Assembly (NCBI GenBank): GCA_006384855.1
Contig: VCJN01000201.1
Coordinates: forward strand, 1 to 64,000
Source: Tetraselmis striata
Lineage: Eukaryota; Chlorophyta; Chlorodendrophyceae; Chlorodendrales; Chlorodendraceae
Direction: 5' to 3'
DNA: 64,000 bases
The notes under the pieces are model-generated. The model did no database searches. It was not told the origin of the DNA and was given only the letters and a program-made list of their open reading frames with translations. Below, one piece after another: positions 42,168-52,109 of the stretch (position 1 is the stretch's first letter; every line of letters starts with the position of its first letter). The position numbers were made by a program, and so were the translations under genes.

Positions 42168-43384
42168 CATATGATGAGGTTTGCTCCCGGCGGTCCGCAC
42201 CTCCGGTATGGTCACCGTCAAGCAAAATGACGAGGCGTTTTACGAGTAAGGTATTAAATAATGTGTAATCTGAAAGTTGATGTTTGTTAAAACTAAACCA
42301 AGTTGTCACGGCGCACCCGACAGGTGTTTAAAATAGTGACTTTGAGCGCGTATGGTGTCATATCATGTACTTGTACGCGCACCAACCCCACCCACCCCGA
42401 TTGGCCACTGTAGCGAGATGTAGCCGTGGCCTTGATAGTATTTTTAAGCTCGTCAAACCCCCATTCATGATGCAAATGAGTCCATGTGTGAGGTATGGGC
42501 TGTGTCGGGTGGGATACGGCGGAGCGCGGGTCCATAATCGTGCGATTCATGCCGTGTCTCACTCCCGCGCCCGTCAATCACAATTCCGCCTATTTTTAAG
42601 ATTAACGTCGCTGCCCATCACGCCCACGGACCTCGACATGCCCATAGGTTAGCAACCCCACCCCTCCCGCTCGCTATCGCGAGATTAAGATTATGTTGTG
42701 GTGTGGGTGGTCTGGCTTGACGAGAGTTGCGTCGACCACGCACCCGCGGGTGGTAGTTGACCGACGTCTCTTGCATGCGGGTTTTCGAATCTCGGCCAGA
42801 AATGAAGGGATCAATGGGGCACCGCGCTGGGTCTACCTCGGACATAGCTCGTTGGCTAGATCGCGCTGATATGACCTAGACTAGAGCTTAGTCGGGCTGC
42901 GAAGAGATGGAGAACGATCCGGGGGTCAGCGGGGGTCGGTGAGTGGAGGCGGGGGTCGGAACCGCAAAAAATCCGGGTCGGCGTGGCTCATCGAGCTGGC
43001 ACTGACCGAGCTCGGACATAGGGACGACACCGCCGGTTGTCAGCCCTCCATACGAGTATAGGCTAGGGCAGTTATGCTGATTATGGCAAGTGTTGCTTCA
43101 GCTGCTCGCGTGCGAGGGGCTGAGACAAGGGTGGTATTTTTTTCTGAAAAGTAAAGTTCGTAACGGGCCGGGTATATCTGCGGGGGACGGGGGGGGCACC
43201 ATCCCTGCCACCCGCCCCCCCTCCCCCCCCCCCCCCCCCACCCACCCCGCGACCTCCACGCCAAGGTTTTTATACCACCTATACCCCTATAGCTGTATTT
43301 CTATCCTGTTTTGGGGGCAAGTGGTGTGCGTTCGGCACGGGGACGAGGGCATGGGCATGTCCCTCCTCCGCAAGTTGAAGGGGC
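42168..43384. other. No supported gene
   Basis: Only short overlapping open frames; a poly(C) tract lies at about 43220-43238. On the minus strand 42168-42309 forms, with 33654-33807, a frame that would be continuous without CMC copy 2. Confidence 0.4.
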
Positions 43385-43640
43385 ACACTCGTCGAAACGG
43401 AGTCCACCTAACCGCGCTTAACACGGTACTTGTATTGTATCCGTACTCAACTTCATTGTACAATTAACGTATTCCGTATTACTCCGCGCCTAGCCACGCC
43501 TAACCCTCGCCTATATCCACTTATTTCAGTCAGCTTTTCTCCGCCTATCCGGCGGTGGTCGCGAGTACCCGCGCCGAGCCATGACTGCCATGGCAGTACC
43601 CGTACGCTAACGGTACGTGATATGAGCGCCTTGCGCACTT
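43385..43640 (-). repeat. Dispersed repeat, inverted copy of 18130-18375
   Basis: Starts CACTCGTCGAAACGGAGT and contains CCATGACTGCCATGGC and GGTGGTCGCGAGTACCCGCG. Matches the reverse complement of 18130-18375. Confidence 0.7.
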
Positions 43641-43737
43641 CGCACTTCGACTTCATGTACCGCGGTACTTGATACACGGGCGCGCGAGGCCGGCGCTGGT
43701 CGGCCAGCAGCGGACGCGGCGCGAGCACCGGTACCGT

Positions 43738-43896
43738 TGTGACAATAATGGCATACTCTGTACGGGTACTGTATGATCGTAGCATCATTCATGTACGAGT
43801 ACCTGCTGCTGTATCGTATGTGTGAGCGCGTGTTTCACGCGCCACAATACGAGTACTGGTGGATGATGAATCATGAGATGAGTCCTACGTACTGGT
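43738..43896 (+). repeat. 5' LTR of the gypsy element, first part
   Basis: Matches 55744 onward with one substitution and a 2-bp length difference; interrupted at the 12-bp target duplication of the non-LTR insertion. Confidence 0.9.
43885..43896. repeat. 12-bp target duplication, left copy
   Basis: CTACGTACTGGT, repeated exactly at 48499-48510 around the non-LTR element. Confidence 0.9.
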
Positions 43897-43952
43897 TGTG
43901 AATTACAAAAAGGGCAGTTCCCCAGAATTAGAAAATCAACACAGCAAGCCGC

Positions 43953-46900
43953 CTAAAAGCGGCCCGCATCCCGCATAAGGCGGGATGGATGAGTGATGCG
44001 CACACGGTTCAGAGTCCGGGCCACGCGAGCACGTGTGTGTGTGGGTGATCCTCGGACGTGCTGTGCAGCTTCAGCAACGGGATGGGAGACGAATCTGCGC
44101 CGTCTGATGAGGCAGCGAGCACGCTCTCGAGCGGCCACCAAGCTCAGGACCCCGAGGAAATCTCTTGCGAGCAAGGCCTCCTGGTGAGCCCGGGTGATGC
44201 ACCGAGTGCCCCGCGATGAGAGGGCACCCCGGTCCGCAGCCAAGCATGCGATACCACGCACTGTGCGGTGCACCCCCTTGCTCACCTCACCCACTGTGCC
44301 GAAGACCATGCCCGTGTACTCCGACATATCCAGGATGTCTCGAAGAGGACCCTTGTGTCCGGGCTCCGTGTTGTGCCACGCCGCGTCCCGCGCAGCCAAC
44401 CCCCGTTGTATGTCGCCCAACAGGGAGCGCTCAAACCGATCCACAGCTGTGGCCCGGGGCACTGAAGTGTACTTGACCCCGTACCGCATAGTCTTGAACT
44501 CTAGCAGCGTGGACTTCAAGCTCCGGGGATCATAGCTCCCGGTCACGACGTTGAACGCCGGAAGGGAGAGCTCTGCGTCCGGCACTAGGTCCTTGAGTTC
44601 ATCCCGGGGTACGGTGTTGCCGAAAGGCACTGCCTGCTGGAACAAGTCATCCACCGCCCGCCGTACCGCGATACCTAGGTCGTGAACACAGTGATCGCGG
44701 AAGGCATCTGCGATAGCGTCGTGCTGTACACGCCAGTGAGCGTCTCCAGGCGCCGGGAGGTTCATGAGCGCGTCGCCGTATAGATCAACAATGACGGGGT
44801 TGTGCTCCGTCGAGGGCAGAATAATCTGGCACCCAACCACCGGGGCCAAGCACGGGCTAGGCAGAAAGAAGTACCCGGCAGCGACCTCCCGCAGCTCATG
44901 CGGAGTCATGGCTGTCCGCGCGTTGCGGATGGCCACTGTCCACATGCCTGACGCCGCGTCGAGCTGGTTGAACAAGATCCGTTCCCTACATGTGGCAGGG
45001 AGAGCGCACACCTCATTTCGAAGCCGAGAGTTGTTGGCATGGTCTAGAAATGCCGTCAGCTCCTTTTGTGAGCCCGACGCAGCCTCCACTTCCCGCTCCA
45101 TCTGGCGTGCATCTGCGTCGCCGAGATGGCCAGCAGTAGCCGCTTGGAGGCGGCCCCACGCCTCGCGCATCTCCGCGGCGTAGCTGTCCGACCCATGAGC
45201 ATCGTTGAGGAAGTGGTCATACTGGCGGACGGAAGAATTTGCGTTGAAGCTGCCTTGGCCAAGTACGGACCCGAGCTGTGGGTCGAAGAAACCAGGGGTG
45301 GGGGTTTTGGTGCCGGAGTTCTTAGTCAGGAACCTTGGGAGGATGGCGTTCATGCAGCCGATGAAGGCGGCATCACGAACGGTAGCCATGCGGCGGATGC
45401 CAGCTCCCTTCAATCGAGTGGGGAGGTGAAGCCTGCTGCGCGCCCTGGCCAATGCATCCTCGCTCAAGGTAGCCACCTCCGCTGCCATGGGGTCGGGGTC
45501 GTGCAAAAGCTCCGCCAAGAAATCGGTGACCACCGGATTGGTGTCGGTGCCGTACGTGGAGGGATCAAAAGAGACCCCTAGCACCCGTTCGACCGCCGCG
45601 AGGATGGTGGCATCCACCGCCTCCGCAAAGGCCTCCACCTCGGACGGAAGACAATTGCGGAGCCAATACCCCGCCTTGTGTTGCATGCAATGCTTGAGCA
45701 GGGCCCATGCGTGGTGATGCAAGGCGTGGGTGTACCGACGGCTGGGCTTGGCAGACAGAAGCTTGCTCAGGCTAGCGTCCACCTCCTCTCGTAGCTCCTC
45801 CGCCTTGCCGCGCATGTACGCCTGCACATACTCTGGCGATCCGAGCGGCACGTTGAGGACCGCGATGCCGTGATGGCCATCTAGCTCTGGCCACTCGATG
45901 TCGGCCGGAGCCTCACGCCGCGCCGCCTCCATGTCTGCGATGTACGCCTGCATCTTGTCGAAGCGCACCTCAAGCCCCACGGACGCCTTGATGGACGTGC
46001 GGAAGGCGTGAAGAGCCGGCCAAACGTGCTCCGGAAGGCCCACCAAAATTCCATCGTCGGCGTTGAAGCGCGCCGCCCCGTCATTGACCTCCAACGTGGT
46101 ATCACACTGCTGCACCTCGGGGTGAATCGCGACGCAAAAGGAAGTCGTGGCCAAAGGTGCGCCCTGTTGCACGCCGTCCTCCGACCGCAGAGGGGCGGAC
46201 CGGTCGTCCACGACCAGATACGAGTCCGTGGAGAGGGAGGCTAGGAGCGCAGGGATGACAGGGTGTAGTGGAGAGCAATCGATGTGGCGCTGGATGATGG
46301 TGCGGCGCCATGCTTCGTTGTAAGCGTTGCGAAGGTCTGTGTGGACGATGACGGCACGTGGGCCAAGCTTCTCGGCGATGAGCCGGACGCCGTGGATGAG
46401 CACAGAGTCGCCCGCGGGAATGCCAACGCCGAGCTGAGATGGAGCGAGCACCGACACGTATGCCTCCTTCATGTTGTCAACCACTGCCCGCTCCGCTGCG
46501 CGCCGCTCCGCCTCCCCGACTGCCACAGGCCGCACGTCCGGGGCCCTCCCCTCGCCTAGCTTCTTGACAGGTGCCACGAGCCTAGCAGAGGCGAAGAGCC
46601 GGTTGAACCACCCGGGCAGGCGACCTTGGAGATACATGGAGGCAACCTCCGACATGGCGCGGACTGCCGCGGGCCCGGACGCCGGGGCGTATTCGCCCAC
46701 CAAGCAGCGGAGATACTCGTTGCGCATGCCTGAGGGCCCCGCCGCCACGTGCTGCTTGAGTTGCTGGTACGGCACGCGCATGTCCACCGTCAGGGCGGCC
46801 TCGTCCACCGGAATGTCATACGCGGCGTCTGGGATCGGGTGGCTACGGGACGGGTGCTTGTCGCGCAGCTGGGCGAGGATAGCAGGATCGGACAAGTCGC

Positions 46901-47642
46901 CCATACCCTTAGAAGATAGTCGGCCCGCCGCTCGGGAGAGCTCTCCGTCCTCCACCAACGCCACAACGGTGTCCACGGTGCCCACGAGCAGCGCCGCAAA
47001 GAGATCGGCGTCCGTCCGACGCTGGCGGGCATGTCCGGCGTAGAACGCCTCAGTGCGCGCGTCGTCCCATGAGCGCACGAGCTCGGTCATGCGCCTCTCC
47101 GCGAAAGCGCGGAAGCGCCACGCCAAGGATTGTAGCCGCCGCCGTCCGCCTCGGCTCGGGGCCCTAAGCAACAATTGCGGTAACAGGTACTTCCATTTAA
47201 GCGCCCTATCCAACACCACGGGGTCATTGGCCTCCATCGCCGCCACCACCCGCTCATTCACGCAGCGTTGTGCCTCTGCCCACGCTTCTTGAAAGTCAAT
47301 TGGCACCGCCGTCTCCATGGACATCTCCGCCGGCATGTGCACCATGTCCACGTCGGAGAGGTGGTCCACCGCGCCCCACCCCACCCCGTCGCCGGCTGGA
47401 GATGGGCGAGTAGGGGGGGGCGGATACCGAGCCCGTGAGGCCTGGCTACCGGGGTGGCCGGCCGGTGCACCCACCTCTGGCGGCGTGGGGGCAACAACCG
47501 GGGCGCTGCGACGCCCCGGAACGCAGCGACGGACGGCAGTGCGGGCGACGGCAGCACCGACGATTGTCAAACTCCACCGGCGCGGCGCGCCCCCCGACGG
47601 CGGTGCCGCTCGGCCAACACGGCGCGCGCCTTGGCTAGCCAC
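43953..47642 (-). CDS. Non-LTR retrotransposon ORF2: reverse transcriptase, nuclease-like C-terminus
   Basis: 1229 codons, uninterrupted, terminator TAG. Residues 1-100 are low complexity, 115-280 helical. RT is at about 290-545: GPSGMRNEYLRCLV (fingers), VAPVKKLGEGRAPDVRPVAV, VIVHTDLRNAYNEAW with catalytic Asp at about 436, EDGVQQGAPLA (motif B) and FNADDGILVG (motif C, ADD at about 528-530). A thumb and long helical connection follow. Near 1036-1045, LLEFKTMRYG, preceded by an Asp, fits the E-x-K pattern of a PD-(D/E)xK nuclease; the C-terminal about 150 residues are basic. The start at 47642 overlaps the ORF1 end (47567) in another frame, so re-initiation or frameshifting is likely. It would copy the element RNA at a nicked target. 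No apurinic endonuclease domain is seen. Confidence 0.8.
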   Translation of the reverse strand: MASQGARRVGRAAPPSGGAPRRWSLTIVGAAVARTAVRRCVPGRRSAPVVAPTPPEVGAPAGHPGSQASRARYPPPPTRPSPAGDGVGWGAVDHLSDVDMVHMPAEMSMETAVPIDFQEAWAEAQRCVNERVVAAMEANDPVVLDRALKWKYLLPQLLLRAPSRGGRRRLQSLAWRFRAFAERRMTELVRSWDDARTEAFYAGHARQRRTDADLFAALLVGTVDTVVALVEDGELSRAAGRLSSKGMGDLSDPAILAQLRDKHPSRSHPIPDAAYDIPVDEAALTVDMRVPYQQLKQHVAAGPSGMRNEYLRCLVGEYAPASGPAAVRAMSEVASMYLQGRLPGWFNRLFASARLVAPVKKLGEGRAPDVRPVAVGEAERRAAERAVVDNMKEAYVSVLAPSQLGVGIPAGDSVLIHGVRLIAEKLGPRAVIVHTDLRNAYNEAWRRTIIQRHIDCSPLHPVIPALLASLSTDSYLVVDDRSAPLRSEDGVQQGAPLATTSFCVAIHPEVQQCDTTLEVNDGAARFNADDGILVGLPEHVWPALHAFRTSIKASVGLEVRFDKMQAYIADMEAARREAPADIEWPELDGHHGIAVLNVPLGSPEYVQAYMRGKAEELREEVDASLSKLLSAKPSRRYTHALHHHAWALLKHCMQHKAGYWLRNCLPSEVEAFAEAVDATILAAVERVLGVSFDPSTYGTDTNPVVTDFLAELLHDPDPMAAEVATLSEDALARARSRLHLPTRLKGAGIRRMATVRDAAFIGCMNAILPRFLTKNSGTKTPTPGFFDPQLGSVLGQGSFNANSSVRQYDHFLNDAHGSDSYAAEMREAWGRLQAATAGHLGDADARQMEREVEAASGSQKELTAFLDHANNSRLRNEVCALPATCRERILFNQLDAASGMWTVAIRNARTAMTPHELREVAAGYFFLPSPCLAPVVGCQIILPSTEHNPVIVDLYGDALMNLPAPGDAHWRVQHDAIADAFRDHCVHDLGIAVRRAVDDLFQQAVPFGNTVPRDELKDLVPDAELSLPAFNVVTGSYDPRSLKSTLLEFKTMRYGVKYTSVPRATAVDRFERSLLGDIQRGLAARDAAWHNTEPGHKGPLRDILDMSEYTGMVFGTVGEVSKGVHRTVRGIACLAADRGALSSRGTRCITRAHQEALLARDFLGVLSLVAARERARCLIRRRRFVSHPVAEAAQHVRGSPTHTRARVARTLNRVRITHPSRLMRDAGRF

Positions 47643-48427
47643 GCGGCGGCGACCTCGGTGAAAGCCAACACATCGGCCGGGTGGTGCCTGACGCGGGCGG
47701 GCTGGAGCGACCTGGCTGCGGCGTCAATCCTCGGCGCCCATGCGGCGCCTGCGGCGACGCCAGCGACTGAAAGCGCGTCGGCGACTGTCCAAGCCGCTGC
47801 CGGTGCTACGCCCCGCCGCGCCGGCCCGCTGTCGTGTAGCCTGGAATGCAGGCGGGCGAGAGCATCGAGGCCGGTGAGCGCTATGCCGCGGTTGCCGCCG
47901 CGCGGCCGCGGCTGGGGCCGCTCGGAGACTTCCTGGCCGGTCGGAGCGCCATCGTGATCGCGCTGTGACGCGCCGGGCCCCGAAATACTGCTGAAAGTAC
48001 TGCGGCGAGGCGACGACACAGGCGAGGCAGCGCGCGCGCCGGTCGTACCTGCCGCGCCCGTCGCGGACTCGGGACTCGACGACCGGCTCACCGCCTGGGC
48101 GTACGTGGGAGCCGGCGGGGCGTCAGTCGCGGGCGGGCTCGGCCTTGGCTGGGTGGCGTCGGGTGCACTGCCGGTGGACGGTGTTGCCGCGGGCGACGCT
48201 CCCGCCGCACGCGATGCGCCGGGGCTGCCTGATATACTGGACGATGTACTGGGGGGCGGCGGCGACCCGGGGTCAACGGCGCGTTCTGCCGCACCATCGG
48301 CGGAAGGCGCAGACATCGCGCGGCGCCCCGCCGGATACAAGCGACCCGCCACAGCCCGGGCATAACGGTGACGTCGCGTGGGAGGAGGTTGAGGGCAGCT
48401 ACGCGATCTGGGCGGCGGGTGAGGCAT
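47567..48427 (-). CDS. Non-LTR retrotransposon ORF1 protein
   Basis: The first ATG inside the element is at 48427 (GCCATGCC). The longer open frame begins in LTR sequence and is not part of the element. It has 286 residues: a basic start (PPPRSRSCPQPPPTRRHRY), a long Ser/Pro/Ala-rich disordered part, PQPRPRGGNRGIALTGLDAL, then Ala-rich helices and a strongly basic end (RAVLAERHRRRGARRAGG). No zinc knuckle or RRM is visible. By position it is the RNA-binding ORF1 protein; composition supports nucleic-acid binding but does not prove it. It overlaps ORF2 by 76 bp. Confidence 0.6.
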   Translation of the reverse strand: MPHPPPRSRSCPQPPPTRRHRYARAVAGRLYPAGRRAMSAPSADGAAERAVDPGSPPPPSTSSSISGSPGASRAAGASPAATPSTGSAPDATQPRPSPPATDAPPAPTYAQAVSRSSSPESATGAAGTTGARAASPVSSPRRSTFSSISGPGASQRDHDGAPTGQEVSERPQPRPRGGNRGIALTGLDALARLHSRLHDSGPARRGVAPAAAWTVADALSVAGVAAGAAWAPRIDAAARSLQPARVRHHPADVLAFTEVAAAWLAKARAVLAERHRRRGARRAGGV

Positions 48428-48498
48428 GGCGACACACGGCCCCGCAGCGCCTCCGGGGCCGCTGGGTGGGTGGGGCCGGTGGGAGCAGGTCCACTCCA

Positions 48499-48510
48499 CT
48501 ACGTACTGGT
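48499..48510. repeat. 12-bp target duplication, right copy
   Basis: CTACGTACTGGT, identical to 43885-43896. Confidence 0.9.
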
Positions 48511-48560
48511 ACCGGTACTGGTACCGGTACTGGTACTGGTACCAGTACTGGTACCGGTAC
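48503..48560. repeat. GGTACTGGTACC tandem palindromes within the 5' LTR
   Basis: Six to seven alternating GGTACC/GGTACT units; the 3' LTR has one. Expansion occurred after LTR duplication, or contraction in the other LTR. Confidence 0.8.
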
Positions 48561-48924
48561 ACTGTTCAGTAGTAGTTACGGGATAATACGCATGTGCGTA
48601 CCCGTAGCGGGCATATATGTACAATGCACCTGCCTCTGTAACATCAGTTGTATACTTGTGTATAAACTGATGTGTCAACTACATGTGCGGAGGTCTCTAA
48701 GCGACGACCTCCTGTTCGACACTTCAAGGCACGACTCTCCACGGTGACGCGCTTAGCAGTGCGCGTGCCGCTTGGTGGTGGCTAGCTGTGAGCTAGCCAT
48801 ACGCATAAATAGCGGCGGGTGGTGACAACGTTGTAACCATTGTTTCTTTCTCTCTCTGCTGCCTTCTGTGTGTTTACGACAGCCTTGTCTGCTTGACCTG
48901 CGTGAGGCACCCTAGACTGTCGCA
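48511..48924 (+). repeat. 5' LTR of the gypsy element, second part
   Basis: Matches the 3' LTR from about 55897 to 56272 with six substitutions, nearly all C-to-T or G-to-A in the 3' copy. Ends GTCGCA, followed by the primer-binding site. Confidence 0.9.
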
Positions 48925-48925
48925 T

Positions 48926-48937
48926 TGGTTTCGGAGC
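48926..48937 (+). other. Primer-binding site of the gypsy element
   Basis: TGGTTTCGGAGC matches the TGGTATCAGAGC site of many plant elements (complement of initiator Met tRNA 3' end) at 10 of 12 positions. Confidence 0.65.
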
Positions 48938-49079
48938 GACTGTTGCGCTCCTTATCCTAGCTTCCACTGCTTTATCTGAGATAACTCGACTGAACAGTTC
49001 GACATGTCCGAGTCGATGAATTCTGCTGGCAAGAGCCGAGAGCTGCTGCTCAACGAGGAAAGTTCTGTCGACCTGTCGA

Positions 49080-49400
49080 CTACCAAGGTTTGTGCAGCCG
49101 TGGTGGTGACTTACGGTAAGGGTCACTCGGTCGAACGCCAAGTGATTCTGACGACTGAACCGAACGCTAGATCGACTCTCTTCTTACCTGTCGGAAAGTC
49201 GATAGCGTCTGACAAGTCTGTGCGCGGCACGGCGGTGCGCAAACTGCGTGAAGAGACTGGCTTGCTTGTCGATGAAGGTGATTTAGAATTGTTTGACATT
49301 CTCACCATCGAGGGCATGCGTTGTTTCTTATATGCATCTAAGCTATCGGCGAAGCAGATAGCGAAGGAGATGCGCACACCAGAGAGATCGCACGCCTTAG
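49080..49400 (+). other. Nudix-like domain at the start of the gypsy polyprotein
   Basis: A beta-strand KVCAAVVVTYGKG and QVILTTEP lead to LFLPVGKS and then to AVRKLREETGLLV, the typical REx-x-E-E-x-G helix of Nudix hydrolases. After it come LELFDILTIEG and MRCFLYASKL, as after a Nudix box. Nudix proteins cleave nucleoside diphosphates linked to another group (nucleotide sugars, oxidised dNTPs, RNA caps). The domain sits directly before the capsid region of a retrotransposon, an unusual place. A role in cleaning nucleotide pools or handling RNA 5' ends is only inference. Part of a broken element. Confidence 0.6.
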
Positions 49401-49979
49401 TCATGTCGCATTTAGTAGCACCGGTGGTTGCAGCTGGTGAAGAACTAAATGCTGATGATGGCGGCGCTGCATTACCCGACGTCGCGCGCACCTTCCCTGA
49501 GAGTATCACCCTAGACCCGGAGTCTGAGGATTCGTACTCCGTGAGCATTGCATTGAACAGTCAAGGCAAGCCTGTGCCGACGACTGTGTGGTACCCTCCG
49601 TTCATGATTCATACTGCGGTAAGTGATTCATGGGCAACCATTTATAAGTCTGTGTTGAATGGTTTCTGGATGAACCGTTCATACCCTGAGCTTCCTCAAC
49701 AATTCGCATTTAGGTATGACTCGTGTCAGTCCCCTATCTGGCATGCTGTGCATCGTTATCTAGTTGTAGATCCGATGGCAACTGACCTCAGCAATATAAC
49801 AATCACTGACATACCATGGTATGAGACGCGTGATGCACAACTAACTGAGTCCCAGAGGAAGTCTGCTCAAACCCAGCCCAAGCAAGATGGCCAGGATGTC
49901 CTCAAGCTAGATGTATGACTGACTGGACTACCGGAGCTGCTTGGCACTGTGGGACTGAAGTCCACAACTGCATCTGGTC

Positions 49980-50760
49980 TTGCATATGCCGTGCAGACTC
50001 TGAGTGGCAAGTTCCAGCGTTGGTGGCAGGGATTTGATTCCAAGCCTCCTTCGCTGCGTCCTACCAACGCTGCAGAGTTTGTGAAGGCAGTTAGAGACTC
50101 ACCGTTGATGCATGACATAGTGCATGATGCATGCATAGAGCTTGATGGCATCAAGCAGGTGTCTGCTGGTCCCCAAGACTCTCCCTTGGACTATAAGGAC
50201 TTTGTGCAGACCTTCAACGATGTCCTAGCAAGGACCAGACTAACCCTTCCTGATGAGTTCATGGTCCTTAAGTTTGCATCTGCATTGAGTCACAATAAGC
50301 TTAAAGAGATTGCCCATAAGTTTGTAACTGACCAGAAGCGAGCTGGACAACCATCGACACTCGCTGAGCTACAGCAGTATACAACGGCGATGGTTGGGAG
50401 CAACAAGGTGCTTGGCAATGCGGCTAAGCCTGTGGCCAATGGACATCCTGTTGGCAATGGCAATGGAGGACATGACTCCAGGAAGAAGTCCAAGGCTGCC
50501 AACATGAGCAAGCGCAACCGTGGAGATGATGCTCCACCTGTCGCAACCAATGGACGCCACACCAACAACGGCAAGAGGCAGAAGTCCAGCGACGGGAAGC
50601 AGAAGGGTAATAACACCACAACACCTGGCAGAAAGATAGTAGATTATCTTAATCATGTCAAAATGCATGAGCCTGAGAAGTATGCTAAGCATCTGGCTGC
50701 TAAAACATGCTTTAAGTGTGGTGAGGCTCACCTTCTGAAAGACTGCCCTAAGATGAAATA
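49980..50760 (+). other. Gag capsid and CCHC zinc-knuckle region (fossil)
   Basis: FQRWWQGFD and the helical segment around VKAVRDSPLMHDIVHDACIE resemble Ty3 capsid. A basic Asn/Gly/Lys linker follows, then CFKCGEAHLLKDC, a CCHC-type knuckle. Confidence 0.75.
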
Positions 50761-51149
50761 GGGGTGCCCTTATTCTGCTGCTGACAGCTCAGTAGATAGG
50801 GATGTAAGTGATGTTTGTGTTACATCATGCTGTCCAGTAACTGTCGAGTCGCATGACTGCGAAGTTACTGTTGCCGATATGTCATTGGCACCTGAGGTAT
50901 CCGCATTAATGTCTAATGCACGTCTGAATGACGATATACCTGTGACGAGTACATGTTCGAGTGACAATGTCGTCATCTCTGAGAGTAGTAACGACTATGT
51001 TGAGTCGCCTACTGATGAGAACTCGAATAGTGTACGCGAGTCTGGTACGACTTTGCCAGTAGCCTGTGTAACGGGTGCTCGGAAAGTTTCGACTCATCGT
51101 CGCGTAAAGGCTCTGAGGCGTCGTATGCCTAGAAAGACTGCAGTCAGTG

Positions 51150-51600
51150 CCGAGTGGCGACTGGTCGATAGAGTCTTCGATCCCTTACATGAGATGTTCC
51201 AGTTTACGCTGGAGGGCTGTGCGGATAATGAGGGTCTGAATACCCATCGAAACTTGCCGTTCTGTTCAGAACAAGATTCGATATTATCGCGCGACTTGTC
51301 GAATGAACGTGTGTTTATTCACCCTCCATGGCATATGACTGAGTCTATTGCGAGGCATTTTGAGCAATGCCGCAGTAGGGCTAAAGAACATACTGTAGGA
51401 GTGTTTGTATTGCCTGCATTTGATAGATTCAGTGCTTTGACAAAGCATTGGAAACTATTGCAGCAATACCCGGCAAAGACACCTTTGTTCACCAGGTGGT
51501 CTCATAAAAATGCCACAGTCCAGGAAGATGTTAGACCGCCAAAGTATGGGGTTAACATTTGGTTAGTTGATGCTAACTGTGCTTTTCCTGATGACTTTGT
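51150..51600 (+). other. Methyltransferase-like (DAM/MT-type) module between gag and pol (fossil)
   Basis: The segment reads WRLVDRVFDPLHEMFQF..., LPFCSEQDSI, FIHPPWHMTESIARHFEQC, VGVFVLPAFDRF and KHWKLLQQYPAKTPLFTR. The (N/H)PPW motif followed by a helix and a V/L-x-P strand matches the MT or DAM-like domain known from DIRS and some algal or fungal retroelements, itself related to phage N6-adenine methyltransferases. Its presence in a Ty3 pol-gag context is unusual. Activity is not implied. Confidence 0.55.
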
Positions 51601-52109
51601 ACCTAGAACTGTCACAGACGTCGTGGCAAACGTCGGAAAGGCCATGTGCCGCCCACTCGTGTATGTGCGGCGTGATTGGAGTCGCCCCCAGAGCTACGTG
51701 CCACGTGATAAGCGTACACGACCGCCCAAGCTGAAGGAGTGAATTCCACGCTAACTTCCTCATAACGGGCCAGCATGCCTTGTACCGAGAAGGAGCAAAA
51801 AGCACAATGAGTGGCAGCGATCCCGTTACGGATAACCCTGGGTAGGCGACGCTTCGTTGTATATGACCGCACCGTACTGATACTGGCAAGGTACCTGTAC
51901 GGCTGTACCGTACTATAACTCGTAAAATAACTCTTAGTTTAACGTGGACTCTGCAAAAGTTGCGGATTCTAGCGTTGGTATTGGTGAACGTGCATCTGAG
52001 TCTATAAATGAGTGTGATGCTGTCAATGTGACTGATCCATCATTTTGGAGTATGCAAAGGCAAAGTTTGCCTCAGATTGCTTCTTTGACTCGTTGGGATG
52101 ACCCCAGGC

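Larger units (their letters stand above)
43897..48498 (-). mobile_element. Full-length non-LTR retrotransposon nested in the gypsy 5' LTR
   Basis: Both borders are set by the 12-bp duplication CTACGTACTGGT and by comparison with the unbroken 3' LTR. The 5' end is at 48498 (TGGAGTGGACC on the minus strand) and the 3' end at 43897, ending ...TTTTTGTAATTCACA with no poly(A). Two overlapping ORFs follow: ORF1, Pro/Ser/Ala-rich, and ORF2 with reverse transcriptase and a nuclease-like C-terminus. Both are intact, so the element looks whole. It is younger than the gypsy element it interrupts. A 3' fragment of the same family lies at 23725-23905. Confidence 0.85.

Noticed and set aside
49004-49200. 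Captured host Nudix gene as a separate cellular gene
   Set aside because: It lies between the primer-binding site and the capsid region, in the element's own coding strand, so it is part of the retroelement.
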